NCBI RefSeq assembly: GCF_001676875.1
Contig: NZ_JYKA01000006.1
Location: 62,001 to 126,000, forward strand
DNA from: Chromobacterium subtsugae
Lineage (GTDB): Bacteria > Pseudomonadota > Gammaproteobacteria > Burkholderiales > Chromobacteriaceae
DNA: 64,000 bases
Direction of reading: 5' to 3'
Both the position numbers and the translations under genes were made by a program. How positions within the stretch are numbered: the first letter of the stretch is position 1; each line of letters opens with the position of its first letter. Below, piece after piece: positions 53,278 through 61,822 of this stretch. The notes under the pieces were generated by a model. It searched no databases. It was not told where the DNA came from and was given only the letters and a program-made list of their open reading frames with translations.

Positions 53278-53971
53278 GAGCAATCCAGAGAAAAAGGCGG
53301 TGCTGGCCGCCAGGGAGTTGGCCAAACAGGTGCATTTCCGCGGCGACGTGCTGCACATCCTGCGCAGCGCCTCGCTGACCCTGTATCCCGGCGAGAGCGT
53401 GGCCATCGTCGGCACCTCGGGTTCCGGCAAGTCCACGCTGCTGTCGCTGCTGGCGGGGCTGGACCATCCCAGCGATGGCGAGGTGGCGCTGTTCGGCAAG
53501 CCGCTCTCCAGGCTGAGCGAGGACGCGCGCGCGCTGCTCCGGCGCGACCGGGTGGGCTTCGTGTTCCAGAACTTCCAGCTGCTGCCGCAGCTGACCGCGC
53601 TGGAAAACGTCATGCTGCCACTGGAGCTGGCCGGACGCAACGACGCGCGCGAGGCGGCGCGGCAGATGCTAGAGCGGGTGGGGCTGGCGGCGCGCCTCGG
53701 CCACTATCCGCGCCATCTGTCCGGCGGCGAGCAGCAGCGGGTGGCCTTGGCGCGCGCCTTCGTCATTCATCCCGGCCTGCTGTTCGCCGACGAGCCCACC
53801 GGCAATCTCGATCCGCACACCGGCCGCCAGATCATAGACCTGCTGTTCCAGCTGAACGCCGAGCAAGGCACCGCGCTGGTGCTGGTCACCCACGACAACG
53901 AGCTGGCCAGCCGCTGCGACGCCATCCACCGCTTGGTGGACGGCAAGCTGAACGGAGCGCGCGCCGGATGA
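53276..53971 (+). CDS. ABC transporter ATPase (YbbA/LolD-like)
   Basis: 231-residue ATPase with Walker A GTSGSGKST, Q-loop QNFQLLPQLT, signature LSGGEQQRVALARAF and Walker B LLFADEPTGNLD, followed by the H-loop VTHDN. The MacB/LolD subgroup is shown by the pattern and by the FtsX-like permease that follows with a 4-bp overlap. Start at 53276 shares two bases with the tesA start. It probably powers an envelope-remodelling or lipid/lipoprotein-handling complex. Promoter must lie inside tesA. Confidence 0.92.
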   Translation: MSNPEKKAVLAARELAKQVHFRGDVLHILRSASLTLYPGESVAIVGTSGSGKSTLLSLLAGLDHPSDGEVALFGKPLSRLSEDARALLRRDRVGFVFQNFQLLPQLTALENVMLPLELAGRNDAREAARQMLERVGLAARLGHYPRHLSGGEQQRVALARAFVIHPGLLFADEPTGNLDPHTGRQIIDLLFQLNAEQGTALVLVTHDNELASRCDAIHRLVDGKLNGARAG

Positions 53972-56463
53972 CGCTGCGAGGACGGCTGACCCTGCTGCTG
54001 CGCTTCATCCGCCGCGAACTGGTGTCGGGCGAGTTGACCATACTCGGCCTGGCGCTGCTGGTGGCGGTGGCGGCGATGAGCAGCGTCGCCTTCTTTTCCG
54101 ACCGGGTGGAGAAGGCGCTGACCACCCAGGCCACCCAGTTGCTGGCCGCCGATCTGGTGCTTAGCGGCAACGCGCCGGCGCCGGAAGCCATCCGCGCCGA
54201 GGCGCGCAGGCGCGGCCTCGCGATGGCCGACAACATCGTGTTCCCGTCTATGGCCTTCGCCGGCGGCCAGGCCGCCTTGGCCCAGTACAAGGCGGTCAGC
54301 GCCGGCTACCCGCTGCGCGGCGAAACCACGGTGCGGCTGGCCGACGGCAGCGAACAGAGCGGCCGCCTGCAGCTGCAGCCTGGCCAGGCCTGGATGGATG
54401 CCCGGCTGATGAGCCGGCTCAAGCTGAAGCTGGGCGACGAGATCGGCGTCGGCAATCTGCAGCTGAAGCTGTCCGGCCTGATCGTGCGTGAGCCGGACGG
54501 CAGCATGGACGTCTACAACTTCATTCCGCGGCTGATGTTCAACAGCGCCGACCTGGCCGCCACCGGCCTGGTGCAGGAAGGCAGCCGCATCCGCTGGCGG
54601 CTGCTGTTCGCCGGAGAGGACCGCAAGGTGGCCGCTTTCCGCGGCTGGCTGAGCGCGCGCAAGCCGCCGGGCAGCCGGCTGGAGGATGTGGAAGAGATGC
54701 GGCCGGAAATCCGCACCGGCCTGGAGCGGGCGCGGCGCTTCCTCGGCCTGACCGCGATGCTGACGGTGGCGCTGGCGGCGTCGGCGGTGGCGCTGGTGGT
54801 GCGCCGCTACCTGCAGCGCCATTGGCAGCAGGTGGCGGTGCTGCGCTGCCTGGGCTTGGGCTCGGGCGAGGTGTGGGGGCTGTTCGTCAGCCTGTTCCTG
54901 CTGCTGGGCCTGCTGGCCGGCCTGCTGGGCACGCTGGCCGGCTTCCTGATCCAGCTGGGGCTGATGCAGCTGTTCAGCGGCTACGTCGGCGAGATGCTGC
55001 CCGATCCCGGCTGGCTGCCGTGGCTGATCGGCCCGCTGGCGGCGCTGCTGCTGCTCTCCGGCCTGGCGCTGCCGCCCTTGATGGGCATCCGCGACGTGTC
55101 GCCGGCGGCGGTGCTGCGCAATGAGCTGCCGCCGACGCGGCAGGGCGTGATCGCGCCGGTGCTGGCGCTGGCCACGCTGCTGGGGCTGGCATCCTGGCAG
55201 GTGGGGGAGTTCGCGCTGGCCGGCTGGCTCCTGGCGGCGATGCTGGGCTTTCTCGGCGTGGCCGGCGCGCTGGCGCTGGGCATGGTGATGCTGTTGCGGC
55301 GGCTGCCGCGCGGCGGCAAGGTGGGCTGGCGCTTCGGCATCGCCAATCTGGCGCGGCGGCGCTGGCTGGCGGTGCTGCAGATCGCCTCGCTGTCGGTCGG
55401 GCTGATGGCGCTGCTGACGCTGACCGTCGTGCGCGACGACCTGATCGGCGCCTGGCAGCGCAGCGTGCCGGCCGACGCGCCCAACAAGTTCGTGATCAAT
55501 ATCCAGCCCGGCCAGCTGGACGCGCTGCGCGATGCCTTCGCCGTCGCCGGCAGGCCGCAGCCGGAGCTGTCGCCGATGGCGCGGGCGCGGCTGATCGCCA
55601 TCAACGAGCAGCCGGTGCGGCCGGCCGCTTACGACAGCGAGCAGGCGCGCCGGCTGGCCGAGCGCGAGTTCAATCTGTCCTGGCGCCGCGACCTGCCGCC
55701 GGGCAACCAGGTGACGGCCGGCAAATGGTGGCCGGACGAGAAGCGGGTGAAGCCGCAGTTCTCGGTGGAGCGCGGCCTGGCCGACAAGCTGGGCATCCGC
55801 CTGGGCGACACGCTGGCCTTCGACCTGGCCGGCACCACCTACCGGGCCAAGGTCACCAGCCTGCGCGAAGTGCCGTGGGACAGCTTCCGCGTCAATTTCT
55901 TCGTGATCGGCACGCCGGGGCAATTCCGCCAGCAGCCGGCCAGCTGGATCACCAGCTTCCGGCTGGAGGCGGCGGACGAATCCTTCGCCAGCGCGCTGGT
56001 GGAGCGTTTCCCCAATATCACGGTGATAGACGTCGGCAGCATACTGGCGGAGGTGAGGGCGATGGTGGACAAGCTGACGCGCGGCATCGAGGCGATGTTC
56101 CTGCTGGCGCTGGCCGCCGGCGTGCTGGTGCTGTGGGCGTCGCTGACGGCCACCCGCGACGAGCGGCTGGCCGACATCGGCCTGATGCGCGCGCTGGGGG
56201 CCTCGCGCCGCCAGCTGCGCAGCGTGGTGCTGGCCGAGCTGGTGTGGCTGGGCGCGGTGTCCGGCTTGCTGGCGGCATTGGGAGCGATGGGCATAGGCGT
56301 GCTGGCGGCGGTGAAGCTGTTTTCGCTGCCGGTGCTGATCAATTGGTGGCTGTTGCCGCTGGGCATGGGCGGCGGCGTGCTGGTGGTGACGCTGACGGGC
56401 TGGCCGCTGGTGGGCAGGGTGACGCGCGCGCCGCCGCTGGCCGCGCTGCGCGCGGCGGCTTGA
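53968..56463 (+). CDS. ABC transporter permease, YbbP-type (FtsX domains)
   Basis: 831 residues with about ten membrane segments: one near the N-terminus (about 22-44), a large extracytoplasmic domain (about 45-255), an FtsX core (about 258-400), further helices at about 395-455, a second extracytoplasmic domain, and a last FtsX core with DIGLMRALGASRRQLR-type coupling helix (about 735-752). This double-FtsX layout matches YbbP. Overlaps the ATPase gene by ATGA. The partner and substrate are unknown; proximity to tesA suggests lipid-related work. Confidence 0.92.
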   Translation: MTLRGRLTLLLRFIRRELVSGELTILGLALLVAVAAMSSVAFFSDRVEKALTTQATQLLAADLVLSGNAPAPEAIRAEARRRGLAMADNIVFPSMAFAGGQAALAQYKAVSAGYPLRGETTVRLADGSEQSGRLQLQPGQAWMDARLMSRLKLKLGDEIGVGNLQLKLSGLIVREPDGSMDVYNFIPRLMFNSADLAATGLVQEGSRIRWRLLFAGEDRKVAAFRGWLSARKPPGSRLEDVEEMRPEIRTGLERARRFLGLTAMLTVALAASAVALVVRRYLQRHWQQVAVLRCLGLGSGEVWGLFVSLFLLLGLLAGLLGTLAGFLIQLGLMQLFSGYVGEMLPDPGWLPWLIGPLAALLLLSGLALPPLMGIRDVSPAAVLRNELPPTRQGVIAPVLALATLLGLASWQVGEFALAGWLLAAMLGFLGVAGALALGMVMLLRRLPRGGKVGWRFGIANLARRRWLAVLQIASLSVGLMALLTLTVVRDDLIGAWQRSVPADAPNKFVINIQPGQLDALRDAFAVAGRPQPELSPMARARLIAINEQPVRPAAYDSEQARRLAEREFNLSWRRDLPPGNQVTAGKWWPDEKRVKPQFSVERGLADKLGIRLGDTLAFDLAGTTYRAKVTSLREVPWDSFRVNFFVIGTPGQFRQQPASWITSFRLEAADESFASALVERFPNITVIDVGSILAEVRAMVDKLTRGIEAMFLLALAAGVLVLWASLTATRDERLADIGLMRALGASRRQLRSVVLAELVWLGAVSGLLAALGAMGIGVLAAVKLFSLPVLINWWLLPLGMGGGVLVVTLTGWPLVGRVTRAPPLAALRAAA

Positions 56464-56508
56464 GCGGGCAAGAACAAACAGGCGGGCGGCGCCCGCGGGA
56501 GAAGCAGG

Positions 56509-57030
56509 ATGGACGCAATGGTATTGGCCGCGATGGCCAAATGGCCCAATGTGCCGGCGGTGTTCGGCTGGCTGCGGCTGGACGCGCGCGGGCAGTGGTG
56601 GATCAAGGACGAACGGCTGCAGCACGAGGCGATGGTGGAGTTCTTCAACCGCAACTACGGCCGCGACGGCCAGGGGCGCTGTTATGTGCAGAACGGGCCG
56701 CAGAAGGTGTACGTGACGCTGGACGCGGCGCCGCTGGCGGCCCGGCGCACGCCCAGGGGCTGGAGCACCTTGCCTTACGACGACGATGTCGCCGCGCGCA
56801 CCGCCTGGCTGACGCCGGACGGCATGCTGCTGCTGGAGATAGGCGGCGAATTGGCGGTGGTGGACGACCGCGATCTGCCTGCCCTGCTGGACGAGGCGCT
56901 GCCGGACTGGGACGGCGCGGCGGACAGCCTGCCCGCCAGCCTGCGTCTTGGCGAGGCGGAGCTGCCGCTGGCGCGCGAAGAGCTGGCGGCGCTGTGGCGC
57001 CGCTACGGCATCGTCGCCAAGCCGCGCTGA
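56509..57030 (+). CDS. DUF2946 family protein
   Basis: 173-residue soluble protein. The start MDAMVLAAMAKWPNVPAVFGWLRLDARG is a recognisable betaproteobacterial DUF2946 pattern (written here in part: AKWPNVPAVFGWLRLDARGQ). FFNRNYGRDGQGRCYVQNGP and the Asp-rich C-terminal half follow. No known function. AGGAG-like GGGAGAAG precedes the ATG. It lies 45 bp after the ABC permease on the same strand and may be co-transcribed. Confidence 0.75.
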   Translation: MDAMVLAAMAKWPNVPAVFGWLRLDARGQWWIKDERLQHEAMVEFFNRNYGRDGQGRCYVQNGPQKVYVTLDAAPLAARRTPRGWSTLPYDDDVAARTAWLTPDGMLLLEIGGELAVVDDRDLPALLDEALPDWDGAADSLPASLRLGEAELPLAREELAALWRRYGIVAKPR

Positions 57031-57051
57031 GTCCGGCCGCTTTCGGCATGA

Positions 57052-57078
57052 AAAAGCCCGCCTTCACGGCGGGCTTTT
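57052..57078. terminator. Bidirectional terminator
   Basis: AAAAGCCCGCC/GGCGGGCTTTT stem with a five-base loop between convergent genes. Confidence 0.9.
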
Positions 57079-57095
57079 CGCATTCGGCAGCGGAT

Positions 57096-58358
57096 TCAGA
57101 CGGCGACCGCGCGCACGCCCACCAGCTGCTTGCGGCCGGCCAGCATGCCGACGGTGAGCGCGGCGGCGGCGATCAGGCAGAACAGCATCGCCAGCGGCCA
57201 GGCCGCGTGGCTGTGGCCGCGGATCACGCCCACCGCGAACGGGCCGAGCGAGGCCAGCATATAGCCGATGCCCTGGGCCATGCCCGACAGGTGGGCCGCC
57301 ACGTGCTGGTCCGGCGAGCGGTGCGCCAGCAGGCTCAGCGCGGTGCTGAACAGGCCGCCTTGGCCGAAGCCCAGCAAAATCGCCCACAGCAGCAGACTGC
57401 CGGTCGGCGCGTACAGCATGCCCAGCAAGCCGGCGATCACCGCCAGCAAGGTGATGGCGATAGGCGGGCGCTGGTTGCGGCAGCGGTGCGCCAGCATCGG
57501 CACCAGCAAGGAGGCCGGCACCTGCACCATGGTGGACAGCGACAGCATCAGTCCGCCTTCCATCGCGCTGAGGCCGCGGTCCATCAGGATGGACGGCAGC
57601 CAGCCGAACACGATGTAGGCCAGCGACGATTGCAGGCCCATGAACAGCGTCACCTGCCAGGCCAGCGGGTCGCGCAGCAGCCCGCGCACCTGCCATTGGC
57701 CGGCGGCGGCGGCGTGGCGGGTTTTCAGCTGCGGCCACCACACGGCGATGGCCAGCAACGCCGGCAGCGCCCACAGCGCCAGCGCCGGACGCCAGTCGCG
57801 GCCGAAATGCTCGGCGACCGGCACGGTGAAGCCCGCCGCCAGCGCCGCGCCCAGGCACAGCGCCATGGTGTAGACGCCGGTCATCAGGCCGGCGCGGCTG
57901 GCGAAGTCGCGTTTGACGATGCCGGGCAGCAGCACGCCGATCACGCCGATGCCGGCGCCGGCCAGCGCCGAGCCGGCGAACAGGCCGAACACGCCCAGTT
58001 GAGTGCGCAGCGCGATGCCGGCCGCCAGCAGCGCCAGCACCAGCGCGATGGTTTTTTCGCTGCCCAGGCGGCGCGCCAGATGCGGCGCCAGCGGGCCGAA
58101 CAGCCCTAAGCAGGCCACAGGCAGCGTGGTGAGCAGGCCGGCCAGCGCCGGGGTCAGCCCGGTGTCGCGGCTGACCATGGCCAGCACCGGGGCCAGGCTG
58201 GATAGCGCCGGACGCAGGTTGAGGCCGACCAGCACCAGCCCCAGCAACAGCAACAACGCGCTGCCGCGGCTGGCAGGCAGGCTGGTGGCGGGCGGCGCGT
58301 CGTCGTCGATCAGCAATTCGTCGGCGATGGGCGGATTTTGGATATCGCGGTCGGGCAT
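57096..58358 (-). CDS. MFS transporter, CynX/NimT type
   Basis: 420 residues with a hydrophilic N-terminus of about 30 residues and twelve membrane segments. LVLVGLNLRPALSSLAPVL is the CynX/NimT signature (N-LRP-S-P), and the family handles cyanate, nitroimidazoles or other small organic anions. AGGAAA precedes the ATG. It lies 12 bp downstream of a FadR-type regulator on the same strand, so it is most likely that regulator's target. Substrate unknown. Confidence 0.9.
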   Translation of the reverse strand: MPDRDIQNPPIADELLIDDDAPPATSLPASRGSALLLLLGLVLVGLNLRPALSSLAPVLAMVSRDTGLTPALAGLLTTLPVACLGLFGPLAPHLARRLGSEKTIALVLALLAAGIALRTQLGVFGLFAGSALAGAGIGVIGVLLPGIVKRDFASRAGLMTGVYTMALCLGAALAAGFTVPVAEHFGRDWRPALALWALPALLAIAVWWPQLKTRHAAAAGQWQVRGLLRDPLAWQVTLFMGLQSSLAYIVFGWLPSILMDRGLSAMEGGLMLSLSTMVQVPASLLVPMLAHRCRNQRPPIAITLLAVIAGLLGMLYAPTGSLLLWAILLGFGQGGLFSTALSLLAHRSPDQHVAAHLSGMAQGIGYMLASLGPFAVGVIRGHSHAAWPLAMLFCLIAAAALTVGMLAGRKQLVGVRAVAV

Positions 58359-58370
58359 GGCGTTTCCTGG

Positions 58371-59066
58371 TTATTGGTTTTGCGCGGCCAGCAACTGGTC
58401 CAAGGTGGCCAGCAACGGGCGGGTGATGGCGGCGGCGGCGTCGCCGGCGGCGTCCGGCCGCTTTTGCCGTATGGCTTCGAAGATGGCGGCGTGCTCGGCG
58501 AGGCCGGGATCCGGCAGCGCTTCGTCGCGGATGGCGTCCTGCACGCTTTGCTGCACCGCGCGCGAGAAATAGCGGTACAGGCCGGCCAGCGCCTGGTTGC
58601 CGCTGGCGTCGGCGATGGCCAGATGGAAGGCGATGTCGCGCTCGGCGTAGCTTTCGGGCGTATCGTCGGCCTGGCGGGCCAGGGTATGCAGCGTCGCCTC
58701 GATGCGGACCAGGTCATCGGCGCCGGCGCGCAGGGCGGCCAGGCGCGCCGCGCTTTCCTCCAGCAGGCAGCGCACTTCCAGGTGCTCGCGCAGGCTGGCG
58801 CGGCTGATGGCGCGCATCGCCTCGCCGGGATTGACGGTGGCGCGGACATAGGTGCCATCGCCCTGGCGCACTTCCAGCAGGCCGGCGTACAGCAGCACGC
58901 GCACGGCTTCGCGCACGGTGTTGCGGCTGATGCCCAGCTCGTCGGCCAATTCGGGCTCGGTGGGGATGCGGCTGCCCACCGGCCACCGGCCGTCGGCCAA
59001 TTGCCGGCCCAGGCTGTCGAGCGCGATATCCACCAGCGAGCGTTTGATTGCGGGGTTCGGATTCAT
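58371..59066 (-). CDS. GntR/FadR-type regulator
   Basis: 231 residues. The N-terminal winged HTH (about 8-75) reads LGRQLADGRWPVGSRIPTEP and ELGISRNTVREAVRVLLYAGLLEVRQGDGTYV (in part); the C-terminal FCD all-helical domain (about 85-225) has HLAIADASGNQ and ALYRYFS-type metal-site histidines. FCD proteins bind organic acids via a metal. Overlapping promoter DNA contains a perfect 8-bp dyad. It heads a two-gene unit with the CynX-type carrier. Confidence 0.9.
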   Translation of the reverse strand: MNPNPAIKRSLVDIALDSLGRQLADGRWPVGSRIPTEPELADELGISRNTVREAVRVLLYAGLLEVRQGDGTYVRATVNPGEAMRAISRASLREHLEVRCLLEESAARLAALRAGADDLVRIEATLHTLARQADDTPESYAERDIAFHLAIADASGNQALAGLYRYFSRAVQQSVQDAIRDEALPDPGLAEHAAIFEAIRQKRPDAAGDAAAAITRPLLATLDQLLAAQNQ

Positions 59067-59077
59067 CTGGGTCTTCT

Positions 59078-59102
59078 AATTCATCCAATCATCCGATGAA
59101 TT
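59078..59102. promoter_or_regulatory. Dyad operator upstream of FadR-type regulator
   Basis: AATTCATC and GATGAATT arms, no mismatch, nine-base spacer, 12 bp before the start codon. Probably the regulator's autoregulatory site. Confidence 0.6.
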
Positions 59103-59139
59103 TTACGCGCAAAACACGGGCAGGGTCAAAAGCGGGCGA

Positions 59140-60663
59140 TCAGGCGGTGGCGGAGAAGGTGCCGTTGGGAGACAGGCCCAGGCCCTGTCCTACCAGCAGC
59201 GAGTCCAGCGCGTAGGGCGCGCCCAGCGAGTAGACCAGCGCGTAGGTGGCCAGGCCGCTGATCTGCTGGGCCGACAGATTGCTGTTGGTCTGCAGCAGGT
59301 CGTTCAGGTTGAATGGGAAGGTGTTCGGCGTCAGCGGGGTGTTGCTGGCCAGCTGGTTGGTGCGTTGCTGTTTCAGCAAGGCGTTGGTCTCGTTGACCAG
59401 CGAGCCGTTGCCGTAGGTGGTATAGCTGTTGGCCAGCGAGTTCAGCGCCTGCTCCACCGCGTACAACAGATTGGCGGTGCCGGTGGAGTCGCTGTTGTAG
59501 GCGGCCTGGAGCGAGCTGACGTTCAGGTTCAGCGTGCCGCCCAGGCCGTATTGCGCCGGGCTTTGATAGCTCAGGCCGATCTGGCTCAGCGAGGTCAGCA
59601 GCGAGCTGCCGTTGCTGTAGGTGGTTTGCGCCTGTTGATTCAGCAGCTGGGGCAGCTGGCTGGCGATGGGATCGTTGCTGAAGCTGACCTGGTTGCCCAG
59701 CAGGCTGTTGATGCTGCCCTGCGCGGTATTGAAGGCGGTGGCCAGCGATTGGGCGTTGGTATTGAGTTGGCCGAAGTCGATGTTGACCGAGATGGTGCTG
59801 CTGCCGGTGGCCAGCAGGTTGGCCGATACGCCGCTGCCCAGCTGGATGCCGAAATTGCTGCTGCTGGAAGCCGATGCGCCGTTGACGGTATAGGCGGCGT
59901 TGAGCGCGCTCTGGGTCTGAGTGAGGTTCTGGCCGCTGCCCACTGCCAGGGTCTGATCGAAGGCGAGGCGCGACAAGCCGCTCTGGTCGGTGTTGGTGCC
60001 GTCGTTGTCGCTGACGGCGATGCGGAAATTGTTGCTGCTGCCGGTGCTGGCCGCGCTGACCTGCAATTGATAGGCGCCGGAGGCGTTCTGGATCACGTTG
60101 GCGACCACGCCGGCATTGGCGCCGTTGATGGCGCTGGCGATGCCGGACAGCGTGCCGTTGGTGATGCTGACCGTTACCGGCGTGTCATTGGCGGTGAAGC
60201 TGCTGGCCGAGGTCGAGCTGGTGTAGGTGTAGCTGCCGGTGGTGATGGTCAGGCTGCCGGTGCCCACCGAGGTGGAACTGGTATCCGGCAGGGTGAAGCT
60301 GGTGCTGGCGCTTTGCGCCTGCGCCAGCTGCGACACGGTCAGCAGGTAGTTGGCGTTCTGCGCGCCGCTGGCGGCGCTGACGCTGGCCACGCCGGGATTG
60401 CTGCTGCTGGCGCTGCTGTTGTTGTATTGCAACTCCGGAGCGTACAGTTGCTGCAAGCTGCTTTGGAAGGTATTGAGGATGGACATCAGCTGGCCGAGGC
60501 CGGACAGTTCCACTTGGATGGGGTCGGCGGTGGAGCTGGCCGAGGCGCTGCCGGTGCTGCTGTTGGCGCCCAGCAGCAAACCGCTGGACAACAAACTGCT
60601 CAAGTTCGGCAAAAGACTGTCGAAAGACGAGAGAGAGGAGTTGTATCCAGACAGCGAGTTCAT
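59140..60663 (-). CDS. Orphan FliD-like (hook-associated protein 2) protein
   Basis: 507 residues, very rich in Ser, Thr, Asn and Ala, poor in Lys and Cys. The FliD_N pattern is visible at about 105-140 (LLTVSQLAQAQSAST, then SVGTGSLTITTG), and a central part (about 165-230) has the repeating beta motif DTPVTVSITNGTLSGIASA and FRIAVSDNDG. The normal N-terminal export and coiled-coil residues of FliD (SGLDV-type) are missing, and the C-terminal half is divergent. No flagellar gene is nearby. It could be a cap-like or hook-associated paralogue or a surface protein exported by the flagellar system. Start at 60663 has only a weak ribosome site. Confidence 0.6.
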   Translation of the reverse strand: MNSLSGYNSSLSSFDSLLPNLSSLLSSGLLLGANSSTGSASASSTADPIQVELSGLGQLMSILNTFQSSLQQLYAPELQYNNSSASSSNPGVASVSAASGAQNANYLLTVSQLAQAQSASTSFTLPDTSSTSVGTGSLTITTGSYTYTSSTSASSFTANDTPVTVSITNGTLSGIASAINGANAGVVANVIQNASGAYQLQVSAASTGSSNNFRIAVSDNDGTNTDQSGLSRLAFDQTLAVGSGQNLTQTQSALNAAYTVNGASASSSSNFGIQLGSGVSANLLATGSSTISVNIDFGQLNTNAQSLATAFNTAQGSINSLLGNQVSFSNDPIASQLPQLLNQQAQTTYSNGSSLLTSLSQIGLSYQSPAQYGLGGTLNLNVSSLQAAYNSDSTGTANLLYAVEQALNSLANSYTTYGNGSLVNETNALLKQQRTNQLASNTPLTPNTFPFNLNDLLQTNSNLSAQQISGLATYALVYSLGAPYALDSLLVGQGLGLSPNGTFSATA

Positions 60664-60782
60664 TGCCAACACTCACAAGCCATACCTTGTTCAAGTGTAG
60701 ACTATTGCGTCCAAGTCATTGTTGATTGGGCGTTTTTTCGGCGTCTGGATTGTTTATTTTTTTGCGCTGCGGCAAGCGGCGC

Positions 60783-60818
60783 AAAAAAAACGGCGGGAAG
60801 CCGGGCTCCCCGCCGTTT
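60783..60818 (-). terminator. Terminator of PsiF gene
   Basis: AAACGGCGGG/CCCGCCGTTT stem, extended by an inner GGAGCC/GGCTTCC part; eight T on the minus strand. Confidence 0.88.
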
Positions 60819-60837
60819 CGCGATGGACTGGCGCGGT

Positions 60838-61092
60838 TTATTTGGCCAGCGCGTCCTTCACGCACTTCTTGGCGAAACTCTGCTTGGCGGCGCCGGCCAG
60901 CTTCTTGTCGGCCGCCTTGGCGTCGCAGCTGGCCTGGGCCGCGGCGGTGTCCTTCTCGCATTTTTTCAGGAAGCTTTGCTTGGCGGCGCCGGCCAGTTTC
61001 TTGTCGGCGGCCTTGGCGTCGCAGGCGGCGTCGGCCAGCGCCAGATTGGCGCTGAACAGGGCAAACAGGGCGAGCAATAGCGTTTTGCGCAT
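60838..61092 (-). CDS. psiF: PsiF repeat protein, exported
   Basis: 84 residues: a signal peptide (to about residue 21, ANLALADA) followed by two copies of a roughly 33-residue PsiF unit, each with CDAKAADKKLAGAAKQSF and a KKC end (one Cys at each end of each copy). Named after a phosphate-starvation-induced E. coli protein; function unknown. The 18-residue core is identical in both copies. Start at ATG 61092; a GTG just before it has better GGAG spacing. Between modB and the FliD-like gene. Confidence 0.85.
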   Translation of the reverse strand: MRKTLLLALFALFSANLALADAACDAKAADKKLAGAAKQSFLKKCEKDTAAAQASCDAKAADKKLAGAAKQSFAKKCVKDALAK

Positions 61093-61147
61093 CACGGTTG
61101 GTCTCCATGGCTGAGGAAAGGCCTGCGGACAGGCCGTTGAAAAGGGG

Positions 61148-61822
61148 TCATGCGTCTTTGTCGCGCCTGGCGTTCAGCCAGTAGACGGCGGTCAGCGCCG
61201 CCAGCGCGAACAGCAGCAGCATCAGCGCCAGCTGGTGGGCGGCGCCATAATTGGCCTGCTCCACCTGATTGTACAGCGCGATCGAAATCACCCGGGTTTC
61301 GCCGTCGATATTGCCGCCTATCATCAGCACCACGCCGAACTCGCCGACGGTATGGGCGAAGCCCAGGCAGGCCGCGCTCAGCACGCCGTTGCGGCAGGAG
61401 GGCAGAATCACGTGGCGCATGCGCTGCCAGCGTCCCGCGCCCAGCAGCAGCGCGCTCTCCAGCTCTTCCTGCCGCACCGCGCGGAAGCTGGCCAGCAGCG
61501 GCTGCAGCACGAAGGGCAGCGAATACAGCACCGAGGCGATCACCACGCCGTGAAAGGTGAAGGCGAGTCCGGGAAGATCCAGGGCCGAGGTCAGCTTGCC
61601 CAGCGGCCCGCGCGGGCCGAAAGCCAGCAGCAGGTAAAAGCCCAGCACGGTGGGCGGCAGCACCAAGGGCAGCATCGCCGCCGCTTCCAGCATCGGCCGC
61701 AGCGGCGAGCGGCTGCGCGCCAGCCACCAGGAGCAGGGCACGCACAAGAGCAGCAGCAGCAGGGTGCTGATGCCGGCCAGCTTCAGGGTGAGGCCGATGG
61801 CGCCCCAGTCTTGCGGAGTCAC
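61148..61822 (-). CDS. modB: Molybdate ABC transporter permease
   Basis: 224-residue permease with about five to six membrane segments. The EAA-type coupling loop is ESALLLGAGRWQRMRHVILP, and AHTVGEFGVVLMIGGNIDGETRVISIALY is the ModB signature. The start is GTG at 61822, overlapping the modA stop (GTGA), so the two are translationally coupled. modC, the ATPase, does not follow; a PsiF gene does. The ATPase must come from elsewhere or this is a partial system. Confidence 0.92.
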   Translation of the reverse strand: MTPQDWGAIGLTLKLAGISTLLLLLLCVPCSWWLARSRSPLRPMLEAAAMLPLVLPPTVLGFYLLLAFGPRGPLGKLTSALDLPGLAFTFHGVVIASVLYSLPFVLQPLLASFRAVRQEELESALLLGAGRWQRMRHVILPSCRNGVLSAACLGFAHTVGEFGVVLMIGGNIDGETRVISIALYNQVEQANYGAAHQLALMLLLFALAALTAVYWLNARRDKDA

